From Candidatus Fimimorpha excrementavium (GTDB lineage: Bacteria > Bacillota > Clostridia > Lachnospirales > Lachnospiraceae), in NCBI GenBank assembly GCA_018710785.1, contig DVJD01000050.1, positions 1 through 56,836 on the forward strand: a stretch of 56,836 nt of DNA, given 5' to 3'. Shown here in pieces: positions 54,159-56,836 of the stretch. Positions within the stretch are counted from its first letter, which is position 1, and every line of letters begins with the position of its first letter. Below the pieces are notes generated by a model. The model made no database searches and was not told the DNA's origin. It saw only the letters and a program-made list of their open reading frames with translations. The position numbers were made by a program, and so were the translations under genes.

Positions 54159-56674
54159 GTTTAATAACAATATGGGATATATTGAAACAAAACAATATCT
54201 GTAGTAATTTTATTCTTTTTGAGTTTAATAACAATATGGGATATATTGAAACCCGTACACATATTTGATAGAGCTACCACGAATTTTGTTTAATAACAAT
54301 ATGGGATATATTGAAACTCCAGAGCCGTACCGCCCGGAAAGGAACAACGAAGGTTTAATAACAATATGGGATATATTGAAACTCACTGCATCATACAGCA
54401 TTTCGACGTTTTTCACAGGTTTAATAACAATATGGGATATATTGAAACGCCGGAAGAAAAACGTTGTTAGTGGTCCGGTAGAGGTTTAATAACAATATGG
54501 GATATATTGAAACTTTTCTATTATCGCCATTTTAGTCCCTCCTATTCGTTTAATAACAATATGGGATATATTGAAACTGCGAATGATGCTTGTGATTCCT
54601 GTGAATGTCCTGGTTTAATAACAATATGGGATATATTGAAACAGATAATCGTCAGCTCCTTCTTCAGTGTCAGTAGACGTTTAATAACAATATGGGATAT
54701 ATTGAAACTCCAACTGGAAGAATCCCTGAGAAAATCCACACTTGTTTAATAACAATATGGGATATATTGAAACGACGGAAAGCTGTTATCGAAGTCGTAC
54801 ACAGGCATAGTTTAATAACAATATGGGATATATTGAAACAAGATAAGGGCCCTAGGACTTTGGAAGAATCAATAGTTTAATAACAATATGGGATATATTG
54901 AAACTGCTCTGCTTCGTTTATAAACTCTTCTCCCAGCGTTTAATAACAATATGGGATATATTGAAACTAGCATCCCTGTAGCTTCATTTTTGTCTCATTG
55001 ATTGTTTAATAACAATATGGGATATATTGAAACATACCTATGGATTTATGCTCAAAATTCCCAGATAATCGTTTAATAACAATATGGGATATATTGAAAC
55101 ATGATTTTCTGGATTATATTTACATGGAGCTGAGAGTTTAATAACAATATGGGATATATTGAAACAACTTCACATAATACATCCATGCAGGAACATCGCC
55201 CTGTTTAATAACAATATGGGATATATTGAAACTATACCTGTTATACGTCTCTATCGTCTTCCTCCGGGTTTAATAACAATATGGGATATATTGAAACATG
55301 GTAGAAATGGGTGTGCTGATATCAGCATACCCATGTTTAATAACAATATGGGATATATTGAAACAGAAATGGAAGGGGATAGAAGAATGAGAGAAACATT
55401 GTTTAATAACAATATGGGATATATTGAAACATCTGTTTTTCTGTTAATAACGTACAAGAGTAATCCGTTTAATAACAATATGGGATATATTGAAACCCGC
55501 AAAAGGCGAAGTTGTTGTCGGCAGTTTGTTTTGTTTAATAACAATATGGGATATATTGAAACATACTCTTTGGCAATCCATCCCATTCGAAAATTGAAGT
55601 TTAATAACAATATGGGATATATTGAAACTTCTGAAAATTTAGAAAATCGTGTTACTGGAGGACGTTTAATAACAATATGGGATATATTGAAACACTGAAA
55701 GAGGATGGGCAGACCATGGAGAATTTCGTTTAATAACAATATGGGATATATTGAAACGTCGCAAGGGCATTCGCTAACACAGCTTACATGTCGTTTAATA
55801 ACAATATGGGATATATTGAAACAGCCGGAATAAAGGGCGATGTTTTGGGAAGTATTTCGTTTAATAACAATATGGGATATATTGAAACTATTCGTGAAGA
55901 GTTAAAGACTATAGTTGAGTTTGTTGTTTAATAACAATATGGGATATATTGAAACCTCACATCCGCCTCCCTATCTAAATCTACAAACTGGTTTAATAAC
56001 AATATGGGATATATTGAAACATAAGTTTTACAGTATCACCGCCGGGAGACCTCCGTGGTTTAATAACAATATGGGATATATTGAAACATTATAATAGATA
56101 GATATGGGCGCGTTACATGTGAAGTTTAATAACAATATGGGATATATTGAAACATAAAAAAAGTTGATTAAAGGGACAAAAAAGTATTGGTTTAATAACA
56201 ATATGGGATATATTGAAACTCCCTCCTGTAAACATATGTTCTCGTTGCATACACTGTTTAATAACAATATGGGATATATTGAAACATCAGATATATGGTC
56301 TCTCTCGCATGATCGTAATGTTTAATAACAATATGGGATATATTGAAACATGGGTCTTACAGTCTTACCTAAAATCCGACATAAGTTTAATAACAATATG
56401 GGATATATTGAAACTCGGCTGGATAGATATGATGGACAACCGTGGCTTCTGTTTAATAACAATATGGGATATATTGAAACTGTCTACAATATACTTAAAC
56501 CCTCTTAAATTGGCCGGTTTAATAACAATATGGGATATATTGAAACCATAACCGAAGCATATACCGCTGATCGCGGACGTGTTTAATAACAATATGGGAT
56601 ATATTGAAACCGATAAACAAAATCTTTTCGCATCGGCATGCCAAGTTTAATAACAATATGGGATATATTGAAAC
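54159..56674 (+). CRISPR. CRISPR array 2 (type I-B), 39 repeats
   Basis: 39 repeats of 30 bp begin GTTTAATAACAATATGGG and end ATTGAAAC; 38 spacers of 33-37 nt. The repeat differs from array 1 at positions 9, 10 and 16; its hairpin is CAATAT-GGGAT-ATATTG. I saw no degenerate repeat, and the last one is intact, so this array is either younger or better maintained than array 1. The spacer at 55298-55334 is largely a palindrome. Short frames reading through the repeats are not genes. Confidence 0.98.
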
Positions 56675-56706
56675 TCCAGAAAGTTTTGCAATTGCCCCTG
56701 TGGAGG

Positions 56707-56748
56707 TAAACGGTAGATAGTGCGTACCTTGCAGTTTTCTACCGTTTA
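56707..56748. terminator. Inverted repeat after array 2
   Basis: TAAACGGTAGA pairs perfectly with TCTACCGTTTA across 20 nt, 33 bp after the last repeat. It may end the array transcript, though no clear U-run follows. Nothing else is recognisable to the window end. Confidence 0.45.
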
Positions 56749-56836
56749 TGCGACAATGCTCTCAGTTAGGAATGCTCTTTGGAAATTAAAGATTGTTCTT
56801 TGGAATGCTGGCTGATTCCTCCCTGCTTCCGGCATC

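Noticed and set aside
54052-56592. Open frames through array 2 such as those reading LITIWDILK or FNNNMGYIET
   Set aside because: Same reason: repeat-derived frames.

Overview
The window looks like chromosome of a gut-type Lachnospiraceae (Clostridia, Firmicutes). The support is mid-GC sequence, strong AGGAGG-type ribosome binding sites, sigma-A promoters, lipoprotein solute-binding proteins of the LplA type with EF-hand-like loops, T-box control, a Gram-positive-style Tad pilus locus and a type I-B CRISPR system. No rRNA or tRNA gene was seen. The species cannot be fixed from sequence alone.

Layout. 1-8.5 kb is a carbohydrate region: an intact solute-binding lipoprotein, a scar where the N-terminal part of a GH95-type gene runs into a solute-binding gene lacking its 5' end, a GH29 alpha-L-fucosidase, and a convergent 800-residue protein of unknown function. 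8.7-15.4 kb holds an OmpR-type response regulator and its membrane kinase, a phosphatidylglycerophosphate synthase-like enzyme and an aconitase-fold hydratase. 15.6-20.6 kb is a short Tad/Flp pilus operon (tadZ, tadA, tadB, tadC with an extracytoplasmic insert, flp pilin). 20.6-26.4 kb has a tRNA-dihydrouridine synthase and a frameshifted methyltransferase, each preceded by a related repeat, then a small lipoprotein, cyclopropane fatty acid synthase and FabV/TER enoyl reductase. 26.5-31.3 kb is an overlapping operon (histidine phosphatase, BspA-type LRR protein, VWA protein, MoxR-like ATPase). 31.5-36.6 kb has HtrA, a third solute-binding lipoprotein and a type B carboxylesterase. 36.9-41.9 kb is a T-box-controlled operon with a probable tryptophan specifier: iron-type alcohol dehydrogenase, a TrpXYZ-like ABC importer and a small P-loop protein. 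42.0-56.7 kb is a complete type I-B CRISPR-Cas locus, cas6-cas8b-cas7-cas5-cas3-cas4-cas1-cas2, between two arrays with different repeats (37 or 38 units and 39 units).

Most noteworthy is structure outside genes. A dispersed palindromic element has long arms that change together between copies while its core stays fixed (three full copies, one internally deleted, one half copy inside the cas operon), and a separate tail repeat lies before dus, the methyltransferase, cas4 and perhaps cas1. Both CRISPR leaders carry the same inverted repeat with its inner arm exactly 82 bp before the first repeat. Array 1 holds two near-identical spacers from what must be two alleles of one target. Array 2 holds a spacer that is itself a 28-nt hairpin. 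The T-box leader contains an additional terminator-like hairpin, and it places an alcohol dehydrogenase of unknown substrate under apparent tryptophan control.
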